Shown: piece by piece, positions 38,476 to 46,883 of the stretch
How the letters are laid out: each line of letters opens with the position of its first letter
How positions within the stretch are numbered: the first letter of the stretch is position 1
Assembly: GCA_901456055.1 (NCBI GenBank)
Contig: CABDWT010000019.1
Coordinates: 372,001-436,000 of the forward strand
Reading direction: 5' to 3'
DNA: 64,000 nucleotides
Origin: Phytobacter ursingii
GTDB lineage: Bacteria; Pseudomonadota; Gammaproteobacteria; Enterobacterales; Enterobacteriaceae
Program-made: the position numbers and the translations under genes
Notes under the pieces: generated by a model
Databases searched by the model: none
What the model saw: the letters and a program-made list of their open reading frames with translations, nothing else
Told to the model about the DNA's origin: nothing

Positions 38476-39017
38476 TGAAAGTTTATCAGGGTAATATGTC
38501 TAAAGAGTCATTAAGCCTGTTTGTTTCAGATATTGGCTCCGGAGAATTTTTTTCATATGTAGGGCACTTGGTTTCACTAGAGCAAGCAATTTCTGTGCTG
38601 GGTTTGCTCTCTCCTGATTTTATTGAGATCCAGGGGCATATTTTCTGGCTACCTAACGCTCAGCAATACGACCCGAAAAGGTTTCATTTGCTGGGGCTAG
38701 TAGAGAGTAAATCTAGTGTATTAGTACAAAGTACATCGCGCAGAGACGTTGAACGATACAAAAACATTTTTTCAATAAATCAGTTTTTTTCAAAGTGGGA
38801 AGATGCACCGGACCGACCCGTATTTAAAGTAGGTCTGTCAAAAGAGGATTATCGTCTTTGTCATTTATTTGCCGAGCAGATAACTAGATATTGGAAGCGC
38901 GCGTTAGCAGAGGCTTTCCCGGATAAGGTGTTTCAGTTTGAAATTGCTGACGACCTTCTGGATGAATATGGGGTTTGTCTGACATTTTGGCAGGAGTCTG
39001 TCAGTAATTCAGTGTAA
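38472..39017 (+). CDS. Immunity-like protein, unknown family
   Basis: A 181-residue soluble, acidic protein with no signal peptide or membrane segment and no recognised domain. Landmarks are DIGSGEFFSYVGHLVSLEQA, HIFWLPNAQQYDP and the C-terminal YGVCLTFWQE. The start codon overlaps the preceding stop (ATGATG with an embedded TGA), indicating translational coupling. Size, composition, A/T-rich coding and position are those of an immunity gene for a contact-dependent or Rhs-type toxin; this is inference from context only. Confidence 0.5.
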   Translation: MMKVYQGNMSKESLSLFVSDIGSGEFFSYVGHLVSLEQAISVLGLLSPDFIEIQGHIFWLPNAQQYDPKRFHLLGLVESKSSVLVQSTSRRDVERYKNIFSINQFFSKWEDAPDRPVFKVGLSKEDYRLCHLFAEQITRYWKRALAEAFPDKVFQFEIADDLLDEYGVCLTFWQESVSNSV

Positions 39018-39028
39018 CTGCCCACTCG

Positions 39029-39135
39029 TTAAAGGTGAGCGCTCAGGCGGTCACCAAACTCGATAATGAAACGACGCATTTCCAGCCGCCAGTTCTGGAT
39101 TGGCATACTCCATTTTTTGCCTTCCACAGAGGTAA
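39029..39135 (-). pseudogene. Remnant of an IS256-type transposase (C-terminus)
   Basis: The reverse strand reads KKWSMPIQNWRLEMRRF, continues through IIEFGDRLSAHL and reaches a stop at 39029. This is the C-terminal end of an IS256/mutator-type transposase as I know it. Only about 30-36 codons remain; upstream the frame breaks down. No terminal inverted repeat was identified. It marks past insertion activity inside the accessory segment. Confidence 0.55.
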
Positions 39136-39325
39136 ACTCTGGAAATGCTGACCTGCTCCCGGTTGATTATTAGATGCCAATATTAGTCCTGCATCCCTGC
39201 GGTTATGACAAATGCGAACTTCCGCTTCACGCTCATGACGGCCCTCTGATGGGCCGTCAGTGAGGCAGTTAAGTGCTGAGATCTGAAGCTGTGTCAATCA
39301 ATGGGGCAAGGTCACTCTTCGTAGA

Positions 39326-39784
39326 TTAATTGCAGCCCAGCCCTTCTCTTTCTTTTAACTCACCAGAAAATGTCCATCCCGTGCGCTTCATTACTTCAGC
39401 CTGTAGTCGTTTTAGTTCGGAAAATGAATATTGCTTACAATTGTTGCTTTCCCAAACGTCGCCTGTCCGCGGACTTACGGCGAATTCACCAATCACATCA
39501 GTAGCTGCGGCCTGCGGTGAATCCCATGTCACATGAAAATTGGCATATCCCGGGACGAACTCAATATGTTCAATATTAAATCCGGGCTTATCAATAAACA
39601 GATTTTCATGTTTAAGCACCATAATTAAAAGCTCTCTGGCTTGTTCTGCTGTTAGTCCATCATGCTGAATCTGCCCACTGATCACCGGAGATGGAGAGAG
39701 CGCTTTCTCAGTAGCACTGGCATTGAGTGGACCACACAGGAATGCCAGGATGACGAAAAGTGCACCATTTTTATTATTCAGCAT
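39326..39784 (-). CDS. Small secreted protein, probable immunity to the glucosaminidase
   Basis: A 152-residue protein with a signal peptide (cleaved near NASATEKA), so it is probably periplasmic. I do not recognise the family. It contains VPGYANFHVTWDSPQAAATD and ends EREGLGCN, with two cysteines in the mature part (NNCKQ and GLGCN) that could form a disulfide. The start overlaps the upstream muramidase-like gene by 7 nt. A periplasmic partner coupled to a peptidoglycan hydrolase without a signal peptide is the standard pattern of a type VI effector/immunity pair. Confidence 0.6.
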   Translation of the reverse strand: MLNNKNGALFVILAFLCGPLNASATEKALSPSPVISGQIQHDGLTAEQARELLIMVLKHENLFIDKPGFNIEHIEFVPGYANFHVTWDSPQAAATDVIGEFAVSPRTGDVWESNNCKQYSFSELKRLQAEVMKRTGWTFSGELKEREGLGCN

Positions 39785-40233
39785 TCCATTCTTCCTTTTA
39801 CTGCATTAATGATATCAATAAGATATTTGGCAAAACCCGCCCTTCCACCTGTTCGGGGATCACCTGAATTATAGCCAGACATCATTAAAGCCTGTGCAAA
39901 GGCCTGAGGATCACGTTTTCCCATTACTGCTTTGCCAAATCGCGCAGCAAAGGATTCTCCACTTTGCAAGAACGATGAATACACAGCAACTCGTACCTTA
40001 CTTGTACCACTCACCGGAGCATCTGATAGCTGCCCGGGGGCAGGAGCATGCATCGAAAAATAGTTATTGTAAGTGCTTGCAATTCGCCCCTGCCCGTACT
40101 GAGTTTCCTCTGCAGCAAGCCCAAGGATATTCTCGACTGGAAGGCACAGTTTTTGTGCGATCACAGCCGCTTCTACCCTGTGCTGAGTAACAAATGCAAT
40201 AGCGATTGGGGAATTGCATAAATTTTTCGACAT
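39778..40233 (-). CDS. Glucosaminidase-domain peptidoglycan hydrolase, effector-like
   Basis: A 151-residue protein made almost entirely of a FlgJ/LytG-type N-acetylglucosaminidase domain. FVTQHRVEAAVIAQKL leads into GLAAEETQYGQG, where E42 or E43 is the likely catalytic acid, and then YNNYFSMHA. No signal peptide is present, so export would need another route, such as a type VI system. I start it at 40233 (MSKNLCN); the frame stays open to 40593 but runs antisense to nothing useful and lacks a ribosome site. It overlaps the following secreted protein gene. Confidence 0.7.
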   Translation of the reverse strand: MSKNLCNSPIAIAFVTQHRVEAAVIAQKLCLPVENILGLAAEETQYGQGRIASTYNNYFSMHAPAPGQLSDAPVSGTSKVRVAVYSSFLQSGESFAARFGKAVMGKRDPQAFAQALMMSGYNSGDPRTGGRAGFAKYLIDIINAVKGRMEC

Positions 40234-40318
40234 TATTGTCTCTCTGCAATGAAGAAAAATAACAAATAGTAATTTTTCCCGTGTCGCCACAGGCTTTTTC
40301 ACCGGGTAATGTAAGAAC

Positions 40319-40780
40319 TCAATAGAGCTTCTGCTCGATATGGTTCCCTGCATCAACCACTCGCCAGATTTTCCATTCGCCATCTTCCTTTCGGGTCCAG
40401 ACCTGCAAATGCTTATATTTATTATCCTGTATACCCAACCAGACATCCACTCTCTGGCTATTGCCATCCGCAACGCCAGGGGTTGTACGTAAGCGATGGA
40501 TCCATTCAGTTGCATAATCCTGCGTATAGGTAAAATAATCAGCTTCAAGAAACTCTTGTTCGGGAATGTTGTAGATAGCATCAAGGCGGGCAAGGAGCTT
40601 TTTTGATACCCACTGGGTCATTTTTTGTTTATGGGCAGAATTATCTGGAGAGAGATTAGTAAAATCGGCCAGATAAAATTGATAGAACTCTGTGACGCTC
40701 TTCTGAGCACTAACAGGGGCACTTGCACTGGCAAAAGGCAAGTAAAAAGCCAGAATAAAGGTGAGTATCAGGCGCATCAA
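40319..40780 (-). CDS. DUF3828-like secreted protein, probable amidase immunity
   Basis: A 153-residue protein with a signal peptide (cleaved near ASASAPVSA). The mature part resembles DUF3828/YqhG-type proteins: SVTEFYQFYLADF near the start, a YFTYTQDY stretch, and DGEWKIWRVVD at the end. The ATG overlaps the stop of the amidase-like gene by 4 nt. Proteins of this kind occur as periplasmic immunity factors against type VI amidase effectors. An 85-nt gap separates it from the glucosaminidase gene downstream. Confidence 0.65.
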   Translation of the reverse strand: MMRLILTFILAFYLPFASASAPVSAQKSVTEFYQFYLADFTNLSPDNSAHKQKMTQWVSKKLLARLDAIYNIPEQEFLEADYFTYTQDYATEWIHRLRTTPGVADGNSQRVDVWLGIQDNKYKHLQVWTRKEDGEWKIWRVVDAGNHIEQKLY

Positions 40781-41148
40781 TTCTTCCTGTAGATAACGTA
40801 AGGTGGGTGATTCCTCCGGTAACCATTACCGGGATATAAATCCTTTTGTTTAAAATCGGAATACCACGTTTTCCCATCAAACATAGCCATATGGCCAGCC
40901 TGAAGGCGGCTTCCAGGATAAGGCTGAATAACAACAACATCGCCCTTTTCAGGACTTGAAGATGAGGGTAAAGCAGTGAATCCGGCCTTGAGCAGTGAAT
41001 TACCATAATCTTTTGCGTATTCTGTATTTAGAATATTTATTCCTCCGGCTGCAATAGCCAGGCGCGTATAAACTGCACACTTACTCTTTGAAGTCGGCCC
41101 AGCGTGTTTTATAAGATAATCCACTGCTGCGTCTTTATTCCATCCCAT
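40777..41148 (-). CDS. CHAP/NlpC-P60-like amidase, effector-like
   Basis: A 123-residue protein consisting of one papain-like amidase domain. The presumed catalytic residues are C24 in SKCAVYTR, H86 in AGHMAMFDG and D98 in WYSDF. The small size, missing signal peptide and DVVVIQPYPG middle strand resemble Tae-type type VI amidase effectors that cleave peptidoglycan peptides. I start it at 41148 (MGWNKD) with AGAGGGA upstream. First gene of a four-gene minus-strand cassette made of two hydrolase/immunity pairs. Confidence 0.7.
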   Translation of the reverse strand: MGWNKDAAVDYLIKHAGPTSKSKCAVYTRLAIAAGGINILNTEYAKDYGNSLLKAGFTALPSSSSPEKGDVVVIQPYPGSRLQAGHMAMFDGKTWYSDFKQKDLYPGNGYRRNHPPYVIYRKN

Positions 41149-41187
41149 AAAATCCCTCTGAAGATAACGAGCACCAATATGATGCAA

Positions 41188-41532
41188 AGTGCTGCAATGC
41201 TACATCAGGATGAAAAGCAACGAATGAGAGTTATCTTATTTGCCACCCTTTCACTTTCAATAGGGTTCTGTATAGCAGCCCACAAAAATCAGGCTCAAGC
41301 AGACCAGTATCATGATGATCGGAGCTGGTCGTGGTTACCCCTCCATTTCAAACGGCGTTCAGGTCTGGAGAGCGGGATGGCATTTTCTTCGGCGTCATTT
41401 TCATAGCCAAATCATCTGGCTTATGCCGTAAGCGCATAAACAAAGACGAATTTAAACTTTAAGAAAAATCAGAAGCAGCCTACTTTAGCGAGACAAAATA
41501 ATTACACTAAATTAACTTTACAGGGATCTCAT
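41188..41532. other. Intergenic region between the effector cassette and the peptide ABC operon
   Basis: A gap of 345 bp holding the divergent promoters. A 60-codon frame (41224-41406) begins with a signal-like stretch, MRVILFATLSLSIGF, then AAHKNQAQADQYHDD, and could be a small secreted peptide. Its ribosome site is poor, so I do not call it a gene. The 41407-41532 part is A/T-rich and should carry the promoter of the binding-protein gene. Confidence 0.4.
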
Positions 41533-43101
41533 ATGACCAAAAAACTACTGCCCCTCGTCATCATGACACTGCTCTCTGCCACCAGCTATGCTGCGACGCC
41601 TCCGGATACGCTGGTTGTTGCACAAGGTCTGGACGATATTGTCAGCCTGGATCCGGCAGAGGCCAATGAGCTCTCCAGTATCCAGACCGTACCCAGCCTG
41701 TATGAGCGTCTGGTGCAACCGGATCGTGAGAACCCTGAAAAGATTAACCCGGTGTTGGCAGAGAGCTGGCAGCCCGATGCGGCAGCCAAAACCCTGACCA
41801 TTAAACTGAAAAGTGATGCGAAGTTTGCTTCCGGCAACCCGCTGCGCCCGGAGGATGTGATTTTCTCATATACCCGCGCGGTGACGATGAATAAATCCCC
41901 GGCCTTTATTCTGAACGTACTGGGCTGGCAGCCGGATAATATCGCCAGTCAGTTAAAGAAAATCGACGATCATACGATTCAGTTACACTGGACGGCGGAT
42001 GTTAGCCCGGCGGTGGCTCTCAACATTCTTTCCACGCCAATTGCCTCGATCGTGGACGAAAAGCTGGTCAGCGCCAATGTGAAAGATAATGACTTTGGCA
42101 ACGCCTGGCTCAAGCTGCACTCTGCAGGCAGCGGAGCGTTTAAAATGCGCGTCTATCAGCCGCATCAGGCCATTGTGCTGGACGCTAACCCGACCTCTCC
42201 GGGCGGTGCGCCGAAAGTGAAAAATATCATTATTAAAAACGTGCCGGATCCAGCTTCCCGTCGTCTGTTAATTCAACAGGGCGATGCCGATGTGGCGCGC
42301 GACCTCGGCGCCGATCAGATTAGCGCGCTGACGGATATGAAAGGCATCAAAGTGCTGAGTATTCCGTCTGCCGAGCAGAACTACCTGGTGTTTAACACCG
42401 GTAACAGCGCCAATCCGTTACTCAATAACCCGGCCTTCTGGGAAGCGGCGCGCTGGCTGGTGGATTACGACGGCATCACCAAAAACCTGCTGAAAGGGCA
42501 ATATTTCGTTCATCAGAGCTTCCTGCCCGTCGGCCTGCCTGGCGCGCTGGAAGATAACCCGTTTAAATTCGATCCGGCAAAAGCCAAAGAGATCCTCGCC
42601 AAAGCGGGGATTAAAGATGCGCACTTCACGCTGGATGTGGAAAATAAACCGCCTTTTATTACCATCGCCCAGTCCATGCAGGCCAGTTTTGCCCAGGGCG
42701 GCGTGAAGGTGGATCTGTTACCCGCCGCGGGTAGCCAGGTCTATGCACGCGTACGCGCCAAACAGCATCAGGCGGCGATTCGTCTGTGGATCCCGGATTA
42801 CTTCGACGCCCACTCGAATGCCAGCGCCTTCGCCTACAATGACGGTAAATCCAGTACCGTTGCCGGGTTAAATGGCTGGCAGATCCCAGAGCTGAACAAA
42901 GCCACGCTCGCGGCCGTCGCCGAACCGGATGCCGCCAAACGTCTGGAACTGTACAAAACAATGCAGCAAGAATTGCAGCATAAATCGCCTTATGTTTTTG
43001 TGGATCAAGGGAAAACGCAGATCGTGGTGCGTGATAACGTGAAAGGCTACCAGCAAGGGTTAAATGCGGATATGGTGTGGTATGACCGCGTGACGAAGTA
43101 A
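41533..43101 (+). CDS. Peptide-type ABC transporter binding protein (DppA-like)
   Basis: A 522-residue periplasmic family 5 binding protein with a signal peptide (cleaved near SYAATPP). Family landmarks are SLDPAEANELSS, NPVLAESWQPD, the DVIFSYTRAV segment, GSGAFKMRVYQPHQAIVLDANP and YVFVDQGK near the end. It would bind a peptide or another oligomeric or amine substrate. GGGAT precedes the ATG. A hairpin follows before the permease genes, so it is probably made in excess of the membrane parts. Confidence 0.92.
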   Translation: MTKKLLPLVIMTLLSATSYAATPPDTLVVAQGLDDIVSLDPAEANELSSIQTVPSLYERLVQPDRENPEKINPVLAESWQPDAAAKTLTIKLKSDAKFASGNPLRPEDVIFSYTRAVTMNKSPAFILNVLGWQPDNIASQLKKIDDHTIQLHWTADVSPAVALNILSTPIASIVDEKLVSANVKDNDFGNAWLKLHSAGSGAFKMRVYQPHQAIVLDANPTSPGGAPKVKNIIIKNVPDPASRRLLIQQGDADVARDLGADQISALTDMKGIKVLSIPSAEQNYLVFNTGNSANPLLNNPAFWEAARWLVDYDGITKNLLKGQYFVHQSFLPVGLPGALEDNPFKFDPAKAKEILAKAGIKDAHFTLDVENKPPFITIAQSMQASFAQGGVKVDLLPAAGSQVYARVRAKQHQAAIRLWIPDYFDAHSNASAFAYNDGKSSTVAGLNGWQIPELNKATLAAVAEPDAAKRLELYKTMQQELQHKSPYVFVDQGKTQIVVRDNVKGYQQGLNADMVWYDRVTK

Positions 43102-43120
43102 GTCAGCGATTGCGCCAGTG

Positions 43121-43147
43121 ACCCTCTCTCATTTCGGGGAGGGTTTT
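43121..43147 (+). terminator. Hairpin with U-run between the binding-protein and permease genes
   Basis: ACCCTC and GAGGGT form a stem extended by partial pairing, followed by TTTT. Its place within an operon suggests partial termination, favouring the binding protein. Confidence 0.6.
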
Positions 43148-43178
43148 CACTTAAGAATGATGCCATTAAGAGTTAGTC

Positions 43179-44201
43179 ATGTCCCACATCTCACCCAGGC
43201 TGTTACGGGTTACCCAGACCCTGATCACCCTCGCCCTGACATTGTTTGGTCTGTTACTGGTTACCTTCTCTCTCTCGGCCCTTTCGCCCGTTGACCGTGT
43301 GCTGCAAATTGTCGGCGACCATGCCAGCCAGTCGACCTACGACCAGGTCCGCCACCAGCTCGGGCTGGACCAACCGCTTCCTGTGCAATTCTGGCACTAT
43401 TTACTGAGCCTGTCTCACGGCGACTTAGGGACCGCCAGCGCGACCGGGCAGCCGGTCTTGCAGGATTTGCTCTCGGCGTTTCCTGCCACGCTGGAACTGG
43501 CCACGCTCGCATTGGTTATCGGCACGGCGCTGGGTATTTTCGCAGGCGTGTTATGCGCGCGTTTTGCCGGTTCGCCGTTGGATCTGGCAGTGCGCACCTT
43601 TACCCTACTCGGTAACTCTGTTCCCATCTTCTGGCTCGGTCTGTTAATGCTGGCGCTGTTCTACGCGAAGTTGCAATGGAGCGCGGGCCCCGGCAGGCTG
43701 GATGATATCTATCAATACACGGTCACCCCACAGACCGGCTTTGTGCTGATGGATACCTGGCTTTCCGGTGACAGTCAGGCATTCAGAAATGCCCTTAGCC
43801 ATATGGTGCTCCCGGTCACTCTGCTCGCCTATTATTCTCTGGCCAGTATCACCCGCCTGACCCGCTCGGCCTGCCTGGGCGAAATGAATAAAGAGTACAT
43901 CTTGCTGGCGCGCGCAAAGGGGGCTGGCGAGATGACGATCATGCTGCGCCATGTCCTGCCGAATATTCGCGGCACACTCCTGACCGTGGTCGCGCTGTCG
44001 TATACCAGCATGCTGGAAGGCGCGGTGCTGACCGAGACTGTCTTTTCCTGGCCGGGGATTGGCCGCTATCTGACGACCGCGCTGTTTGCCGGTGACACTA
44101 CCGCGATCATGGGCGGTACGCTGGTTATTGGCGTCTGCTTTGTTCTGATAAACAATCTCGCCGACCTGCTGGTCCGGCTCACAGACCCGAGGATTCGCTA
44201 A
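43179..44201 (+). CDS. Peptide-type ABC transporter permease (DppB-like)
   Basis: A 340-residue permease with about six membrane spans. Typical features are the N-terminal TM with PVDRVLQIVGDHAS, LGLDQPLPVQFWHYL, and the EAA loop ILLARAKGAGEMTIMLRHVLPNI. It pairs with the permease encoded next, whose start overlaps its stop by one base. No substrate clue comes from this subunit. Confidence 0.92.
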   Translation: MSHISPRLLRVTQTLITLALTLFGLLLVTFSLSALSPVDRVLQIVGDHASQSTYDQVRHQLGLDQPLPVQFWHYLLSLSHGDLGTASATGQPVLQDLLSAFPATLELATLALVIGTALGIFAGVLCARFAGSPLDLAVRTFTLLGNSVPIFWLGLLMLALFYAKLQWSAGPGRLDDIYQYTVTPQTGFVLMDTWLSGDSQAFRNALSHMVLPVTLLAYYSLASITRLTRSACLGEMNKEYILLARAKGAGEMTIMLRHVLPNIRGTLLTVVALSYTSMLEGAVLTETVFSWPGIGRYLTTALFAGDTTAIMGGTLVIGVCFVLINNLADLLVRLTDPRIR

Positions 44202-45034
44202 TGCCGACGACTCTTTTTTTACGCCGTCTGCGCCACTCCCCTGCGGGTTTTAGCGGATTGATTATTGTGGTGTTACTCCTGCTGGTTGCCATACTGGCTC
44301 CGTGGCTGGCGCCGCAAGACCCCAACTGGCAGGATGCCGCATCGCGCTTACAGCCCCCTTCGACTGCCCACTGGCTGGGAACCGACAGCTATGGTCGTGA
44401 CTTGCTGTCACGGCTCATTTACGGCACGCGTCCAGCGCTGGGGCTGGTCGCTCTGGTCACCATCATTACGCTGCCTGCCGGCCTGCTGGTCGGCATTTTG
44501 TCCGGTTATTACGGTGGCTGGCTGGAACGGGTATTAATGCGCTTTACCGACGTGGTGATGTCAATGCCGCGCCTGATTCTCGCGTTCGCCTTTGTCGCCA
44601 TGCTGGGCCCCGGCCTCGTCAATGGCGCGCTTGCGCTTGCGCTCACTACCTGGCCTGCCTATGCGCGTCAGGCACGTAGCGAGATCCAGCGTCTTCGTCA
44701 CAGTGACTATCTGGCCGCGGCGGAGATGATGGGCATTCGCGGCTGGCGACTGTTGCTGGGGCATATCCTGCCGCTCTGTCTGCCATCTGCGATTGTGCGC
44801 CTGGCGCTGGATCTGGCGGGCATTATCCTCGCCGCCGCAGGGCTCGGTTTCTTAGGCCTTGGGGCTCGCCCGCCGATGGCGGAATGGGGCGCCATGATTG
44901 CCGATGGCATGCAGGTTATCTTCGATCAGTGGTGGATTGCCGCCGCGCCCGGCGCGGTCATTTTACTGGCAAGTCTTGCATTTAACCTGTTGGGCGATGG
45001 CCTGCGCGATGTACTGGAGCCACAACATGACTGA
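44201..45034 (+). CDS. Peptide-type ABC transporter permease (DppC-like)
   Basis: A 277-residue permease with an N-terminal membrane anchor and the TDSYGRDLLSRLIYGTR motif typical of DppC/OppC. The EAA loop is AAAEMMGIRGWRLLLGHILP. It overlaps the upstream permease by one base and the downstream ATPase by 8 nt, so the operon is tightly coupled. Confidence 0.92.
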   Translation: MPTTLFLRRLRHSPAGFSGLIIVVLLLLVAILAPWLAPQDPNWQDAASRLQPPSTAHWLGTDSYGRDLLSRLIYGTRPALGLVALVTIITLPAGLLVGILSGYYGGWLERVLMRFTDVVMSMPRLILAFAFVAMLGPGLVNGALALALTTWPAYARQARSEIQRLRHSDYLAAAEMMGIRGWRLLLGHILPLCLPSAIVRLALDLAGIILAAAGLGFLGLGARPPMAEWGAMIADGMQVIFDQWWIAAAPGAVILLASLAFNLLGDGLRDVLEPQHD

Positions 45035-45863
45035 AAAACGGATTGTCGTATCGGGGCTGAATGTCGATTATCCCGGCGCCCGCGTGGTCAACGACCTGAG
45101 CTTCACGCTGGGCAATGAGCGTCTTGCGCTGGTGGGGGAATCAGGCTCCGGCAAATCGATGACCGCCCGCGCACTGATGGGGCTGGTACGTAAACCCGGC
45201 AAAGTCAGCGCCAGTGAACTGAGCGTATCCGGGCATGATTTACTGACTCTGGAGAATAAAGCGTGGCGCGCCCTGCGCGGCAATGGCATTGCGATGGTGC
45301 TACAGGACCCGCGCTATGCGCTCAATCCGGTACAAACCGTGCTTGCGCAACTGGATGAAGCACTCACTCTCCACCAGCGTCTGAACCGTAAACAGCGGCT
45401 GGAAAAAATAAACGAAGCATTGCGCGCCGTGGAACTGGAACCTGCGGTATTGCAACGTTACCCCGGGGAGCTTTCCGGTGGTATGGGCCAGCGCGTCATG
45501 ATCGCTATCGCGCTGGTTAACGATCCCCAGGTGCTGATTGCGGATGAACCCACCTCAGCCCTCGACGCTCGCCTGCGCAATCAAATCCTTGAACTGCTGG
45601 TGGCGCAGTGTGAACAACGGCAAATGGCCATGCTGCTTATCAGCCATGATTTGCCGCTGGTCGCACAGCATTGCCATCGCGTGCTGGTGATGTACCAGGG
45701 ACAGAAAGTGGATGAAATGCCTGCCAGCGAACTCCCCAATGCCGCACATCCTTACACGCGCACGCTGTGGACCTGCCGTCCGCAGGCGCAGACCTATGGT
45801 CAAATGCTCCCGACGCTTGACCGCAGCCGCATTTTTACGGAGTCAGACCATGGCCATCGCTGA
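45027..45863 (+). CDS. Peptide-type ABC transporter ATPase (DppD-like)
   Basis: A 278-residue ATPase with Walker A GESGSGKS (about residues 36-43), VLQDPRYALNPVQT after the Q-loop, signature LSGGMGQRVMIA, and Walker B VLIADEPTSALD. I start it at 45027 (MTEKRIV), overlapping the permease end. The C-terminal oligopeptide-transporter extension is short and lacks the four-cysteine cluster of many DppD proteins. It overlaps the second ATPase by 14 nt. Confidence 0.92.
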   Translation: MTEKRIVVSGLNVDYPGARVVNDLSFTLGNERLALVGESGSGKSMTARALMGLVRKPGKVSASELSVSGHDLLTLENKAWRALRGNGIAMVLQDPRYALNPVQTVLAQLDEALTLHQRLNRKQRLEKINEALRAVELEPAVLQRYPGELSGGMGQRVMIAIALVNDPQVLIADEPTSALDARLRNQILELLVAQCEQRQMAMLLISHDLPLVAQHCHRVLVMYQGQKVDEMPASELPNAAHPYTRTLWTCRPQAQTYGQMLPTLDRSRIFTESDHGHR

Positions 45864-46554
45864 AATTCGCCATCTGGAGGTAAGCTTCGGGGAAAAAACC
45901 GTCGTCCGCGATGCCAGCTTTAGCCTCGAACAGGGCGAGACGTTTAGCCTGATTGGCGCATCAGGCTGTGGTAAATCCACGCTGATGCGCGTACTGGCTG
46001 GACTGCAGCGTGAATGGCGCGGCGAAATGTCATTGTTCGGTTCTAAGATAAACGCGGGCGTGCGTTACCAGGGAACATTGCGACGAAACGTGCAAATGGT
46101 TTTTCAGGATCCTTATGCTTCACTGCATCCTAACCATACGCTGTATCGTACTCTTGCAGAACCGTTACAGATTCACCGCGAAAAAGCGGTAGAACAGCGG
46201 GTCAGCACAGCGCTGGAAGAGGTGGGGCTGCCTGCGGATTCGGCCAGCCGCTACCCGCATCAACTCTCGGGTGGACAGCGTCAGCGTGTGGCGATCGCCC
46301 GGGCGCTGCTGCTGCGACCGCAAATTCTTCTGCTTGATGAACCGACATCGGCGCTGGATATGTCAATCCAGGCAGAGATCCTCAACTTACTGAACCGCCT
46401 GAAAGCCCAGCACAATATGAGCTATTTGTTGGTTAGCCATGATGCGGATGTCATCGCGCATATGTCAGACCGGGCCGCTTTTATGGCAAATGGCAAAATC
46501 GAGCGCTTTTTTGACCGGGATGCGTTGATACGTGGTGAACACCGCATGAGCTAA
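45850..46554 (+). CDS. Peptide-type ABC transporter ATPase (DppF-like)
   Basis: A 234-residue ATPase with Walker A GASGCGKS, FQDPYASLHPNHT, signature LSGGQRQRVAIA and Walker B LLLDEPTSALD. It is clearly shorter than E. coli DppF (over 300 residues) because the C-terminal peptide-importer domain is missing, so the system may transport a smaller substrate. The start at 45850 (MAIAEIRH) overlaps the previous gene. Last gene of the five-gene importer. Confidence 0.92.
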   Translation: MAIAEIRHLEVSFGEKTVVRDASFSLEQGETFSLIGASGCGKSTLMRVLAGLQREWRGEMSLFGSKINAGVRYQGTLRRNVQMVFQDPYASLHPNHTLYRTLAEPLQIHREKAVEQRVSTALEEVGLPADSASRYPHQLSGGQRQRVAIARALLLRPQILLLDEPTSALDMSIQAEILNLLNRLKAQHNMSYLLVSHDADVIAHMSDRAAFMANGKIERFFDRDALIRGEHRMS

Positions 46555-46575
46555 GTGACAAAGGGTTTGGGTGCG

Positions 46576-46666
46576 TGAGGATCCAACCTGACAAGGTGAT
46601 TTGCGGGGATTACTCCCCGCAATTCAGCTACTTCTTCGGTTGTTCGCGAGACGAGCTTTAAATCAA
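46576..46666. repeat. Right copy of the imperfect 90-bp direct repeat
   Basis: The partner of 37769-37860 in the same orientation. It carries the same TTGCGGGGA/TCCCCGCAA stem (46601-46622) with a different 4-nt loop, and could act as terminator of the peptide ABC operon. Confidence 0.6.
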
Positions 46667-46841
46667 AACATCAGGCTATCTTCTTTGCCATTTTTGCCCA
46701 GGGCAGTGCTCACAATCCTCACGTACTTCGTGTACGCTCCGGTTGTTCCGCGCTGTCCGTGTCAAAACTGGCTGCAGCGAAAACGCCTGATGTTCCGATT
46801 TCGAACTTTCAAAAAATGGCCAGCCCCCCTCTATCAGAGGG
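46667..46841. other. Repeat-like non-coding sequence and aminotransferase terminator
   Basis: The part around 46700-46790 has the CGTAC-n5-GTACG hairpin and flanks that resemble a dispersed enterobacterial intergenic element. At 46827-46841, CCCTCT-ATC-AGAGGG can end the minus-strand aminotransferase transcript. No ORF is supported in this gap. Confidence 0.45.
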
Positions 46842-46883
46842 CTCTGCACCACGATCGCCCCCAGGGCGTACTTCGGTTGAAAA

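Noticed and set aside
39043-39297. 84-codon frame on the minus strand
   Set aside because: It overlaps the transposase remnant in another frame and looks like decayed sequence.
41224-41406. 60-codon frame with a signal-like N-terminus
   Set aside because: Poor ribosome site and no recognised relative; kept only as a remark in the intergenic entry.
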